Of a stretch of 64,000 nucleotides of DNA, positions 29,259 to 37,656 are shown piece by piece; position 1 is the stretch's first letter, and each line of letters begins with the position of its first letter. This DNA is from Bog-756 sp963829235. Lineage in GTDB: Bacteria; Actinomycetota; Acidimicrobiia; Acidimicrobiales; RAAP-2. Below the pieces are notes generated by a model that had not been told where the DNA came from, made no database searches, and was given only the letters and a program-made list of their open reading frames with translations. A program made the position numbers and the translations under genes. Location of the stretch: NCBI GenBank assembly GCA_963829235.1, contig CAWHIF010000003.1, positions 744,001 through 808,000 on the forward strand, written 5' to 3'.

Positions 29259-30270
29259 TCTCCGCGCCCGAGCGCGACCGGGCGACCACGGCCGAGGCCG
29301 AGAAGTTGATGATCAGGGTCAGGGCGAAGAGGGCCAGGCCCGCGGCCATCAGGGCCGAGATGCCGAACGAGGAGGAGTCGCCGACCGTGTTGGCGATGAG
29401 GGCCGACACCGAGTTGCCACCGGTCTGGAGGATGTGCAGGTTGGCGGTGAAGACCGGCGAGATGATGAGGATGACCACGATGGTCTCCCCGAGGGCGCGC
29501 CCCAGTCCGAGCATGGTCCCGCCGATGATCCCGCCCTTTCCGAAGGGCAGCACCACCGACCGGATCATCCCCCACCGGGTGCCTCCGAGGGCGTAGGCCG
29601 CCTCCCGCTCACCCAGAGGGGCCTGAGAGAACGACTCGCGCATCACCGAGGTGAGGATGGGGATGACCATCAAGGAGACGGCGATGCCGGCGACGAAGGT
29701 GGAGGCGGTGAACTCGTGGCCGAGGTCGGTGGGATTGGTGGCGCCGGAGTCGTTCACGTGGAAGATCGGGATCCAACCGAGCCACACCGACAGCCAACGG
29801 GCGATGCCGATGGTGCGGCCCTGGAGGAAGTAGAGGGCCCACAGGCCGTAGACCACGCTCGGCACCGCGGCCATGAGGTCGACCAGCGAGACCAGGGTCC
29901 GCTTGATCCGCTGGGGTGCGACCTCGGAGATGAACAGGGACATGCCGAGGGAGATCGGGATGGCGATGACCACTGCCACCAGGGCGATCAGGATGGTGTC
30001 GGTCAGGATCCCGGCGATCCCGAAGCGGTGGATGTCCGGTTGCCACGCCTGGGTGGTGAGGAACGAGAACTTGGCCACCCGGATGGCGGCAAAGGCCTGG
30101 ATGCCGAGGAAGAGGCCGATGGCGGTGAACACCGCCAGTACCACGAGGGCGCTGGTCCGGTGGAGGCCCATGAAGGCGCGGTCGCCCGACCCCGGGACGG
30201 CCCGCATGCTGCGCCGGGGACGGTCGTCCCGACCCCGGTCGGTGGTGGCGGGAACCATGGTGGTGGCCAT
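29248..30270 (-). CDS. pstC: phosphate ABC transporter permease PstC
   Basis: 340 residues from the ATG at 30270 (MATTMVPATTDRGRDDRPRR). About six membrane helices; PstC marks include SLGMSLFISEVAPQRIKRTL, LMAAVPSVVYGLWALYFL and the permease loop EREAAYALGGTRWGMIRSVVLP with GRALGETIVVILI. It begins 5 bases after the copy-1 surface protein, so the two are co-transcribed. An upstream extension is antisense-like low-complexity sequence and is rejected. Confidence 0.94.
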   Translation of the reverse strand: MATTMVPATTDRGRDDRPRRSMRAVPGSGDRAFMGLHRTSALVVLAVFTAIGLFLGIQAFAAIRVAKFSFLTTQAWQPDIHRFGIAGILTDTILIALVAVVIAIPISLGMSLFISEVAPQRIKRTLVSLVDLMAAVPSVVYGLWALYFLQGRTIGIARWLSVWLGWIPIFHVNDSGATNPTDLGHEFTASTFVAGIAVSLMVIPILTSVMRESFSQAPLGEREAAYALGGTRWGMIRSVVLPFGKGGIIGGTMLGLGRALGETIVVILIISPVFTANLHILQTGGNSVSALIANTVGDSSSFGISALMAAGLALFALTLIINFSASAVVARSRSGAESDG

Positions 30271-30275
30271 GGTCG

Positions 30276-31121
30276 CTACCGCCCCGCGACCGACGGCTCG
30301 GGACTGTGACCGGCCGCGTCCGACCCACCCGCCGGCGAAGGTGCCCCGTCCGGGTTCGCCGTCTTCCCGTCCGACGCGGACGGCCCGCCCGACGACTGGT
30401 CGCGGCGGCGACTGAGGAACACGGCCAAGGCGGCCAGCAGGACCGACAGCACGATGAGCGCCGCTCCGATCCACACCCACTTGTGGGACGGACCCAGGGC
30501 CGGCTGGGCCACGACCCGCCAGGTGAAGCCCCGCGGATCCGAGGTGCTGGCCGTGAAGACGATCTGGGAGTTCCAGTAGTTGGTGACCACGCCGTCGCTG
30601 TTGGCGCAGGCGATACCGCCTTCCCAGGTGGCCGACTTCTGGCCCTGCGGGAACAGATCCTTCGGTGTCAGTCGGGCCCAGGTGAAGTCCGGCGGCAGAC
30701 CGGCGACCAGGCCGGTCCCGAGGGCCGTGTTGATGGCGCCGTAGTACATCCCGTAGGCGATGTAACCGAACCCCTTGTCCGCACGCCCTCTCTTGAAGTT
30801 GACCGCGGCCGGGGACACGTCCTTTGGCACCAGGTAGCTGAAGATGTGGTAGCCGTGGTGGGCGGTGTCACCGGGACAGCCCGCCCCCGAGGGCAGCACC
30901 ACCCCGTAGAGGGTCTCCGACCCACCCGAGCCGAGCGGGGTGAGTGAGCCGGGCTGGGTGATCTCCTCGGTGCCGGCCACGACGCTCGCCCCCGCGGTCG
31001 TCGGGACGGCCGACAGCCAGGCCACGAGAAGGACCGGCACCAGCGCCAGTGCGCCGGCTGCTCGGGCCGACGGGCGCACTGCCTGACGGCAGGCGTTCCG
31101 GTCGTGCGGCATGGTTGTCAA
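30276..31121 (-). CDS. pst-linked surface protein, copy 1
   Basis: 281 residues, first gene of the phosphate operon; family not recognised. Signal peptide (about 21-46), ectodomain, one membrane helix (215-237) and a Ser/Pro-rich tail. Motifs shared with copy 2 are CPxDTAHHGY (Cys82), SYLxPK, YYGAINTALGTG, a WExGIACA block (Cys172) and YWNxQxxFTAxxxDPxGFxW. The two conserved Cys may form a disulfide. The TTG at 31121 has GAGGAG at ideal spacing; an ATG at 31112 is the alternative. Its place before pstC suggests a role in phosphate capture or transporter assembly, which is inference. Confidence 0.75.
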   Translation of the reverse strand: MTTMPHDRNACRQAVRPSARAAGALALVPVLLVAWLSAVPTTAGASVVAGTEEITQPGSLTPLGSGGSETLYGVVLPSGAGCPGDTAHHGYHIFSYLVPKDVSPAAVNFKRGRADKGFGYIAYGMYYGAINTALGTGLVAGLPPDFTWARLTPKDLFPQGQKSATWEGGIACANSDGVVTNYWNSQIVFTASTSDPRGFTWRVVAQPALGPSHKWVWIGAALIVLSVLLAALAVFLSRRRDQSSGGPSASDGKTANPDGAPSPAGGSDAAGHSPEPSVAGR

Positions 31122-31486
31122 CGACGGCTCCTCGTTCCGGCGGCAGACGGTCGACCGACCGAATCACTAGGCCCCCCGACCCGCTACCCGATAAATCCTA
31201 GCTACTTACTCGACTTCTTGCAGGTTCAACCTATGGGGGCGGGCTTCCCCTGTCAAGGAGGTGGCCGATCCCGACGGGGAGTGTTCAACCGGCCGCCGGC
31301 TGCGTTCACCGGGCGCCCGGTGCCGGGGGCCGGGACAGGCAGTCGGACAGGCGCCGGTCGGGCCTTCGAGGCGCCGCCGGCAGGGCGTCGTCGCAGGTCG
31401 GAGTAGTAGAACCGGCCGGAAGCGAGCATAGGGCCGGTGCTGCCCCGAGACTCCGGTTGCACAGAGCCGCCAAGCGTGGTTTGCTA
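31122..31486. promoter_or_regulatory. divergent promoter region between the pst operon and groL
   Basis: 365 bases with no credible gene. GTTCAAC-type words occur at 31224, 31283 and 31304 (GTTCACC); these resemble PhoP-box units of actinobacteria, but the spacings (59 and 21 bases) do not fit the 11-bp periodicity well. The rightward promoter must serve the CIRCE-controlled groL. Confidence 0.4.
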
Positions 31487-31513
31487 TTAGCACTCGACAG
31501 TGAAGAGTGCTAA
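31487..31513 (+). promoter_or_regulatory. CIRCE element (HrcA operator)
   Basis: TTAGCACTC, nine bases, then GAGTGCTAA: a perfect match to the CIRCE consensus. It ends 20 bases before the groL ATG, so the groL chaperonin gene is predicted to be repressed by HrcA and released on heat shock. hrcA itself is not in the window. Confidence 0.97.
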
Positions 31514-31533
31514 CCACCACGGAGGAACACCAG

Positions 31534-33156
31534 ATGGCCAAGTTGATCACGTTCGACGAGGAAGCCCGCCGGGCCCTCGAGAGCGGAATGAACAAGCTCG
31601 CCGACGCAGTACGCGTCACCCTCGGACCCAAAGGCCGCAACGTCGTCCTCGACAAGAAGTGGGGCGCCCCCACCATCACAAACGACGGTGTCTCCATCGC
31701 CAAGGACATCGAGCTCGAGGACCCGTTCGAACGCATCGGGGCCGAGCTGGTCAAAGAGGTGGCCAAGAAGACCGACGATGTCGCCGGAGACGGGACGACG
31801 ACGGCCACGGTGCTGGCCTGGGCCATGGTCCACGAGGGCCTGCGCAACGTGGCCGCCGGGGCCAACCCGATGTCGCTCAAGAAGGGGATCGAGGCCGGTG
31901 TCGAGTCGGCCGTCGCCTCGCTGCGCGGCATCGCCCGTGACACCGATTCGAAGGACCAGATCGCCCAGGTGGCCTCCATCTCGGCCGCAGACCCCGAAAT
32001 CGGCGGGATGATCTCCGAAGCCATCGACAAGGTGGGCAAGGACGGCGTGATCACCGTCGAGGAGTCGCAGACCTTCGGCATGGACATGGACCTGGTCGAG
32101 GGGATGCGCTTCGACAAGGGCTACATCTCCCCCTACTTCGTGACCGATCCCGAGCGGATGGAGGCGGTCCTGGAGGACGCCTACGTCCTGTTGGTGGGAT
32201 CGAAGATCACCGCCGTGCGTGATCTGCTCCCCCTGCTCGAAAAGGTCATGCAGGGTGGAAAGCCCCTCGTCATCATCGCCGAGGACCTCGAGGGCGAGGC
32301 GCTGGCCACCCTGGTCGTGAACAAGATCCGGGGCACCTTCAAGAGCGTGGCCGTCAAGGCCCCCGGGTTCGGGGAGCGCCGCAAGGCCATGCTCCAGGAC
32401 ATCGCCATCCTCACCGGTGGCCAGGTTGTCACCGAGGAGGTCGGTCTCAAGCTCGAGAACGTGGGCCTCGACCTACTGGGCACAGCCCGCAAGATCGTCG
32501 TCACCAAGGACGAGACCACGGTGGTCGAGGGCGGGGGTTCGGACGACGAGATCAAGGGACGGATCAACCAGATCAAGACCGAGATCGAGAACACCGACTC
32601 CGACTACGACCGTGAGAAGCTCCAGGAGCGTCTGGCCAAGCTGTCGGGCGGCGTCGCGGTGATCAAGGTGGGAGCCGCCACCGAGGTGGAGCTCAAGGAG
32701 AAGAAGCATCGCATCGAAGACGCCGTGTCGACCACCAAGGCGGCCATCGAAGAGGGAGTGGTCCCGGGCGGGGGCGTCGCCCTCCTCCGGGCCCAGACCG
32801 CGGTGCTGGACACGGCCGAGAAGCTCGAAGGTGACGAGGCCACCGGTGCCCGCATCGTGGCCCGCGCCGTCGAAGAGCCGCTCAAGCAGATCGCGGTGAA
32901 CGCCGGCCTCGAGGGTGGTGTGATCGTCGACAAGGTGCGCAACCTGAAGAAGCCCAACGAGGGTCTCAACGCCGCCACCGGCGAGTACGAGGACCTGTTC
33001 AAGTCCGGGGTGATCGACGCGGTGAAGGTGACCAGGTCGGCCCTGCAGAACGCAGCGTCCATCGCCGCCCTGTTCCTGACCACCGAGGCGGTCATCGTGG
33101 ACAAGCCCGAAGAGTCGGCCGCCGCCATGCCCGGCGGTGGGATGGACGACTTCTAG
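31534..33156 (+). CDS. groL: chaperonin GroEL, 60 kDa
   Basis: 540-residue group I chaperonin subunit, normal length. It begins MAKLITFDEEARRALESGMN and contains TLGPKGRNVVLDKKWGAP, the ATP site GDGTTTATVLAWAM, and ends with a short GGGMDDF tail. ATG 31534 is chosen over an earlier in-frame GTG that lies inside the CIRCE element, because GGAGGA sits 8 bases upstream. No groS is adjacent, so this is the stand-alone groEL arrangement seen in many actinobacteria, where groES lies with a second groEL elsewhere. Confidence 0.98.
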   Translation: MAKLITFDEEARRALESGMNKLADAVRVTLGPKGRNVVLDKKWGAPTITNDGVSIAKDIELEDPFERIGAELVKEVAKKTDDVAGDGTTTATVLAWAMVHEGLRNVAAGANPMSLKKGIEAGVESAVASLRGIARDTDSKDQIAQVASISAADPEIGGMISEAIDKVGKDGVITVEESQTFGMDMDLVEGMRFDKGYISPYFVTDPERMEAVLEDAYVLLVGSKITAVRDLLPLLEKVMQGGKPLVIIAEDLEGEALATLVVNKIRGTFKSVAVKAPGFGERRKAMLQDIAILTGGQVVTEEVGLKLENVGLDLLGTARKIVVTKDETTVVEGGGSDDEIKGRINQIKTEIENTDSDYDREKLQERLAKLSGGVAVIKVGAATEVELKEKKHRIEDAVSTTKAAIEEGVVPGGGVALLRAQTAVLDTAEKLEGDEATGARIVARAVEEPLKQIAVNAGLEGGVIVDKVRNLKKPNEGLNAATGEYEDLFKSGVIDAVKVTRSALQNAASIAALFLTTEAVIVDKPEESAAAMPGGGMDDF

Positions 33157-33197
33157 GTCGCACCGCTCACGAGTCCGGCCGTCCGAGGCCGGGCCCG

Positions 33198-33315
33198 GTC
33201 GTGACCCGGGTCCTGGTCGTGAGCCGGGACATCTCGTCGTGAGCCGGGACACCTGGTCGTGAGCCGGGACACCTGGTCGTGACCCGGGACACCTGGTCGT
33301 GACCAGGGACATCTC
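33198..33315. repeat. 20-bp tandem repeat array in the groL 3' region
   Basis: Six units of about 20 bp, consensus GTCGTGAGCCGGGACACCTG (first unit 18 bp; later ones vary at a few positions). It lies between the groL stop and the terminator, so it should be transcribed as part of the groL 3' untranslated region. Confidence 0.9.
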
Positions 33316-33320
33316 GAGAG

Positions 33321-33350
33321 ACGAAGGGCGCCCGTCGGGGCGCCCTTCGT
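33321..33350 (+). terminator. rho-independent terminator after groL
   Basis: ACGAAGGGCGCCC (33321-33333) pairs perfectly with GGGCGCCCTTCGT (33338-33350) around a GTCG loop, followed by a T-rich TTCATTCCTT. It separates groL from the hemQ gene that starts 22 bases later. Confidence 0.85.
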
Positions 33351-33372
33351 TTCATTCCTTAGACTGGACACC

Positions 33373-34104
33373 GTGACCGAACCCCTCGCTCCCTCCACCG
33401 GGTTGGGCGTGCTCCACCTGTTCGCCCGGCTCGACGGTGTGTCCACCAGTCCCGGAGGCCCGAGCTGCGACACCCAGGCTGTCGTCCAGGCCGTCAAGAG
33501 CGCCGAGGCCGACGGCGTCCAGGTGGTGGTCGTGGCCATGCTCGGCCACAAGGCCGATGTGGGCTTCATGGCCCTCGGTGCCGACCTCTGGAGGCTGCGA
33601 CGACTGCAGACCGATCTGCAGGCGGCCGGATTGAGCGTGGTCTACTCCTATACCTCGCTCACCGAGGTCTCCGAGTACGCGGCCGGCATCCCCGACGAGA
33701 TGAAGAAGACCAGGCTCTACCCGTCGCTGCCGCCCGACGGAATGACGGCCTTCTGCTTCTACCCGATGTCCAAGCGCCGCGGCGAATCGGAAGGCTCCAA
33801 TTGGTTCTCCATGCCCTTCGAGGAGCGGAAGGCGATGATGCACGGACACGGGGCGGTGGGCCGCACCTTCGCCGGACGGATCGTCCAGGTGATCACCGGA
33901 TCGACCGGCATCGACGACTGGGAGTGGGGCGTCACCCTGTTCGGTGTGAGACCGGACGACCTGAAGGACTGCGTCTACACCATGCGTTTCGACGAGGGCT
34001 CGGCCCGGTTCGCAGAATTCGGGCCGTTCCTGACCGGGATGGTGGCCCCGGTGGAGACGGTCCTGGCCCAGATCACCACCGACCGGATCACCGGCGATGA
34101 GTGA
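33373..34104 (+). CDS. chdC: hydrogen-peroxide-dependent heme synthase (coproheme decarboxylase)
   Basis: HemQ/ChdC, chlorite-dismutase family, which converts coproheme to heme b in Gram-positive bacteria. 243 residues. The motif FYPMSKRR carries the redox-active Tyr of the family, and MMHGHGAVGRTFAGRIVQV includes the proximal heme His region. ITGSTGIDDWEWGVTLF is highly conserved in actinobacterial members. GTG start at 33373, shortly after the groL terminator. It overlaps larE by 8 bases, so the two are likely co-transcribed, though no metabolic link is evident. Confidence 0.93.
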   Translation: MTEPLAPSTGLGVLHLFARLDGVSTSPGGPSCDTQAVVQAVKSAEADGVQVVVVAMLGHKADVGFMALGADLWRLRRLQTDLQAAGLSVVYSYTSLTEVSEYAAGIPDEMKKTRLYPSLPPDGMTAFCFYPMSKRRGESEGSNWFSMPFEERKAMMHGHGAVGRTFAGRIVQVITGSTGIDDWEWGVTLFGVRPDDLKDCVYTMRFDEGSARFAEFGPFLTGMVAPVETVLAQITTDRITGDE

Positions 34105-34999
34105 ACCGGGGTCGCGGGGCGATATCGGGGCCCTGCGCTCCGAGCTGGAACGGATCGGTCCGTTGCTGGTGGCCTTCAGCGGGGGGGCCGACTCGGCCTT
34201 CCTGGCCTGGGTGGCCACCGACACGCTGGGCCCGGAGCTCGTGCGCTGCGTGACCGCCGTCTCACCGTCACTCGCCCCTGAGGAACTGGCCGACTGCCGT
34301 GCCCTGGCCGCCGAGTGGGGACTTCGCCACCTCGAGGTCATCACGGACGAGCTGGCCGACCCGGCCTACGCGGCCAACGACGGATCGCGCTGCTACCACT
34401 GCAAGACGTCGTTGCTGGACGCCCTCGGGCCGCTGGCCACCGAGCAGGCCGGCGGCCCGGTGGCCACCATCGCCCTGGGTGTGAACCTCGACGACCTCGG
34501 CGACCACCGGCCCGGGCAACGGGCGGCGGCCGAGCGCGGGGCGCGCTTCCCGCTGGTCACGGCCGGGTTCACCAAGGCGGACGTGCGGGCCTCGTCGAGG
34601 CACCTCGGCCTGCGGACCTGGGACAAGCCGGCGGCGGCATGCCTGGCGTCGCGGGTTCCCTACGGCATCCCGGTGACCCTGGGTACGCTCCGCTCCGTGG
34701 CCGACGCCGAGTCGCAACTGCGCGCCATGGGCTTCCGGCAGGTGCGGGTGCGTCACTACGGCGACACGGCCCGCATCGAGGTGCCCGAAGAGGACCTGGC
34801 CGCCATCGTGGCCCGGCGGGAGGAGGTGACCAGGGAGCTGCACCGTGCCGGCTATCGCTACGTCACCCTCGATCTCGACGGCTTCCGTTCCGGCAATCTC
34901 AACGAGGCGCTGGCCGATCCCGACCAGGCGCGTCCGAAGGACGGGGTCGGCCGGGGAGCGGCCCAGCAGCTGACCTCGGTCCCGGGGGCGCGTCCATGA
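34097..34999 (+). CDS. larE: LarE-type ATP-dependent sulfur transferase
   Basis: 300 residues. PP-loop ATPase motif AFSGGADSAFLAW near residue 26 and the LarE signatures RCYHCKTSLLDAL and ACLASRVPYG, whose Cys corresponds to the sacrificial sulfur donor of single-Cys LarE proteins. LarE thiolates pyridinium-dicarboxylate mononucleotide during synthesis of the nickel-pincer nucleotide, the cofactor of lactate racemase-type enzymes. larB and larC lie 6 kb downstream on the other strand. Overlaps the neighbouring genes at both ends. Confidence 0.93.
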   Translation: MSEPGSRGDIGALRSELERIGPLLVAFSGGADSAFLAWVATDTLGPELVRCVTAVSPSLAPEELADCRALAAEWGLRHLEVITDELADPAYAANDGSRCYHCKTSLLDALGPLATEQAGGPVATIALGVNLDDLGDHRPGQRAAAERGARFPLVTAGFTKADVRASSRHLGLRTWDKPAAACLASRVPYGIPVTLGTLRSVADAESQLRAMGFRQVRVRHYGDTARIEVPEEDLAAIVARREEVTRELHRAGYRYVTLDLDGFRSGNLNEALADPDQARPKDGVGRGAAQQLTSVPGARP

Positions 35000-35235
35000 T
35001 CAGGGTCAGGGTCAAATTGACGTTTCCGGAGGAGCTCGTACGCGAGCCGATCATCGCCCGCATGGCCAAGGAGTTGGACATCGTTCCCAACATCAGGCGC
35101 GCCGACGTGGGCGAGCACAACGGATGGATCATCTGCGAGTTGGACGGCGACGCCGGCACGGTCGACCAGGCGGTCGCCTGGCTCCGCAACGAGGGCGTCC
35201 AGGTGGACCTGCTCGGCGACGTCGTCGAGAGCTGA
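34996..35235 (+). CDS. NIL-domain protein
   Basis: 79 residues, essentially a single NIL domain (ferredoxin-like fold named after the C-terminus of MetN): VRVKLTFPEELVREPIIARM, LDIVPNIRRADVGEHNGWI and QAVAWLRNEGVQVDLL. ATG overlaps the larE stop (ATGA), so translation is probably coupled. Stand-alone NIL proteins often occur by sulfur or metal metabolism genes; a role in the LarE pathway is inference. Confidence 0.85.
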   Translation: MIRVRVKLTFPEELVREPIIARMAKELDIVPNIRRADVGEHNGWIICELDGDAGTVDQAVAWLRNEGVQVDLLGDVVES

Positions 35236-35238
35236 CCG

Positions 35239-36123
35239 GTGGACTCCCACGGGGCGCGGGGAAGGCCTCCCGACCCGCCCGGGGCTCCGGCGGACATGGG
35301 CGGACACGGCCCGACGACCGAGCTCGTGGCGGCCAACCAACGCAACTGGGACGAGCGGGTGGCGATCCACATGGCGTCCCGGTTCTACGACGTCGACCAG
35401 TGGCTGGCCGACCGGCCCGGCCCGCGGCAACGGGAGATCGACGCCCTGGGCGATGTCGCCGGGCTCGAACTGGTGCACCTCCAATGCCATTTCGGACTGG
35501 ACACGCTGGCGTGGGCCGATGCCGGGGCCAGGGTCACGGGACTCGATTTCTCGGCCGAGGCGATCCGGGCCGCGGAGGACCTGGCCGTGCGGGCCGGACT
35601 GAGCGACCGGTCCGCCTTCGTCTGCGCCGACGTGTTCGACGCGGCCGATGTCCTTCCCGCCGGGACCTTCGACATCGTCTACGTGAGTCTCGGCGCCCTG
35701 CACTGGCTCCCCAGTGTCGACCGGTGGGCCGACCAGGTCGCCGCCCTGGCCCGACCCGGCGGGCGGCTCTACCTCCACGAGATCCATCCGTTCGCCTGGT
35801 CGCTGGCCGACGACTCCCCCATGGTCGCCTACACCTATTTCGAGGAACCGGAGCCCTTCGCCGATGATTCCGAGCTCACCTACACCGATGCCGACCGGCC
35901 CCTGACCAACGTCCGGACCTACCAGTGGAACCACGCCATCGGTGAGGTCGTGACGGCGCTGATCGACCGCGGCATGCGAATCGAGCGCCTGGCCGAACAC
36001 GATTGGACCGTCAACCAGCAGTTCCCCTGGCTGGTCCAGTCGGGCCGGAGACGATGGTCGGCTCCGCCCGGGCAGCCCCGGATGCCCCTCACCTACACAC
36101 TGGTGGCCACCCGGGGGGAATGA
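35239..36123 (+). CDS. class I SAM-dependent methyltransferase
   Basis: 294 residues. ELVAANQRNWDERVAIHM at the N-terminus and the SAM-binding block LVHLQCHFGLDTLAWADAG, then VTGLDFSAEAIRAA, are typical of a family of small-molecule methyltransferases whose members begin with N-x-x-x-W-D-E-R. Starts 3 bases after the NIL gene; GTG 35239 or ATG 35296 are both possible. Substrate unknown. Its stop codon is the first base set of a tandem repeat array. Confidence 0.85.
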   Translation: MDSHGARGRPPDPPGAPADMGGHGPTTELVAANQRNWDERVAIHMASRFYDVDQWLADRPGPRQREIDALGDVAGLELVHLQCHFGLDTLAWADAGARVTGLDFSAEAIRAAEDLAVRAGLSDRSAFVCADVFDAADVLPAGTFDIVYVSLGALHWLPSVDRWADQVAALARPGGRLYLHEIHPFAWSLADDSPMVAYTYFEEPEPFADDSELTYTDADRPLTNVRTYQWNHAIGEVVTALIDRGMRIERLAEHDWTVNQQFPWLVQSGRRRWSAPPGQPRMPLTYTLVATRGE

Positions 36124-36180
36124 CGGGGCCGGTGGGTGACGGGGCCGGTGGGGAACGGGGCCGGTGGGGAACGGGGCCGG
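36124..36180. repeat. 16-bp tandem repeat array
   Basis: Three full units and one partial of CGGGGCCGGTGGGGAA (first ends GGGTGA), directly after the methyltransferase stop. It fills the gap to the convergent small Cys-protein gene. Confidence 0.85.
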
Positions 36181-36182
36181 CC

Positions 36183-36362
36183 TCAGGAATCCTTGCGGAT
36201 CGTCCAGCCTGCTCCCGACACCTTGCGGGGCTCGTAGAACAGACATCCTTCCGGGCAGGCGAACGGGATCTGCTGGTTGGCACCGACCCGGCACCGCTCG
36301 AGCTTCTCCTCGTGGGCGGTGGTCTGCATGACGTAATGACGACAATCCTCGTTGACGGCCAC
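36183..36362 (-). CDS. 59-residue four-cysteine protein
   Basis: A small gene read from GTG 36362. The product starts VAVNEDCRHYVMQTTAHEEK and has Cys7, Cys24, Cys36 and Cys40 (ERCRVGANQQIPFACPEGC), with FYEPRKVSG near the end. The spacing suggests a metal- or cluster-binding knuckle. The sequence is far too ordered to be a chance frame, and I recall similar short actinobacterial hypotheticals, but I know no function. A GGAG lies just upstream. Confidence 0.7.
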   Translation of the reverse strand: MAVNEDCRHYVMQTTAHEEKLERCRVGANQQIPFACPEGCLFYEPRKVSGAGWTIRKDS

Positions 36363-36418
36363 ACTCCATTGTGGCTGATGGACGCGGCTCCGCGTTGGCA
36401 GCGGGTAGCGTCGGGTGG

Positions 36419-37117
36419 GTGGAACCTGTTCCCTCCACCAAACAGCTCCTGCGTTGGAGCGAGGCCCTGGCCGGTATCGCCCGCACCGGCCTCGGCTTCA
36501 CCGAGTCTCTCTACGAGCAGGAGCGCTTCGAGGAGATACTCCGGATCGCCGCCGACATACGGGTCACCGTCGACGACGGGACCGACGGGGCGGAGGACGC
36601 CGACGGACTGGTCGAGGAGTGGTTGGGCTCGGTCGGAAAGGGTGTGCCGGGCTATGTGACGCCCAAAGTGGCCGTCGGGGCCGCGGTGGGAAACGACAAG
36701 GGTGAGATCCTCCTGGTCAAGCGGGCCGATTCGGGCGTGTGGCTCTACCCCACGGGTTGGGCCGACGTCGGCTACTCGGCGGCCGAAGTGGTGGTCAAAG
36801 AGGTCGAGGAGGAGACCGGCATCGACGTCGAGGTGGTCCGGCTCATCGCCGTGCTCGACGGCCTACGCATCGGTATCAGCCGTATCCCCCTCTACTCCCT
36901 GGTCTTCCAGTGCCGACCGGTCGGGGGGGAGCTCAAGGCCCATCCCCTCGAATGTGCCGATGTCGGTTGGTTCCCCCTCGACGAGCTGCCGTTCCCGCTG
37001 GCCGGCGCCGAACGCTGGGGCCAACACGTCTTCGCCGCATTGCGCGGGGACCCGGTCGAGGTGCTCTACGACTCGGTGCGGTCGCCCATCTGGCGGGGTG
37101 ATCCACATACGTCCTGA
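36419..37117 (+). CDS. Nudix hydrolase with N-terminal Nudix_N domain
   Basis: 232 residues from GTG 36419; the frame is open back to 36371. Residues 9-40 (LLRWSEALAGIARTGLGFT) match the Nudix_N helix that precedes a subset of ADP-ribose or nucleotide pyrophosphatases. The Nudix box reads GWADVGYSAAEVVVKEVEEE followed by TG; a Lys replaces the usual Arg before the E-U-x-E-E core, but the metal-binding Glu residues are kept. Substrate unknown. Divergent from the small Cys-protein gene with almost no gap. Confidence 0.88.
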   Translation: MEPVPSTKQLLRWSEALAGIARTGLGFTESLYEQERFEEILRIAADIRVTVDDGTDGAEDADGLVEEWLGSVGKGVPGYVTPKVAVGAAVGNDKGEILLVKRADSGVWLYPTGWADVGYSAAEVVVKEVEEETGIDVEVVRLIAVLDGLRIGISRIPLYSLVFQCRPVGGELKAHPLECADVGWFPLDELPFPLAGAERWGQHVFAALRGDPVEVLYDSVRSPIWRGDPHTS

Positions 37118-37132
37118 TCCGCCACCTGCGGC

Positions 37133-37648
37133 ATGAGCGTGGAGCCGACACCGTCGGTCACGATCGCCGAGGCGACCGAGGTGACGTCCGAGTTGATCGA
37201 GGCATTCGACCGGTTGACCCCGCAGCTGTCCTCGTCCTCCCCGCCGCCCAGCCGCACCGCTCTGGCCGACATCGTGGCATCGCCGGCTTCGGTGCTCCTG
37301 ATGGCCCGCGACGGGTCGGGCTCCATCGTCGGTTCGCTGACACTGGCGGTGTTCCGCGTGCCGACGGGGCTGCGGGCCTGGATCGAGGACGTGGTGGTGG
37401 ACGAATCCGCCCGCGGGGCCGGCGCAGGCGAGGCGCTGGTGGTCGCAGCCCTCCGGCGGGCGGATGCCGTCGGGGCGAGGACGGTCGATCTGACCTCCCG
37501 TCCCAGCCGCGAGGCGGCCAACCGCCTCTACCGTCGCCTCGGGTTCGAGACGCGGACCACCAATGTGTACCGGTGGAGTGCCGGACCGGAAGGAGCGACC
37601 GCCACCGCCGACGGTGCGGGTGGCGGCGCCGAAGCAACCCCGTCATAA
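37133..37648 (+). CDS. GNAT family N-acetyltransferase
   Basis: 171 residues. AWIEDVVVDESARGAGAGEA is the acetyl-CoA binding motif A (R-G-x-G-x-G/A), and REAANRLYRRLGFETRTTNVY is motif B. The C-terminal 20 residues are Gly/Ala-rich. Starts 15 bases after the Nudix gene. Acceptor unknown. Confidence 0.9.
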   Translation: MSVEPTPSVTIAEATEVTSELIEAFDRLTPQLSSSSPPPSRTALADIVASPASVLLMARDGSGSIVGSLTLAVFRVPTGLRAWIEDVVVDESARGAGAGEALVVAALRRADAVGARTVDLTSRPSREAANRLYRRLGFETRTTNVYRWSAGPEGATATADGAGGGAEATPS

Positions 37649-37656
37649 GGCAAGAG

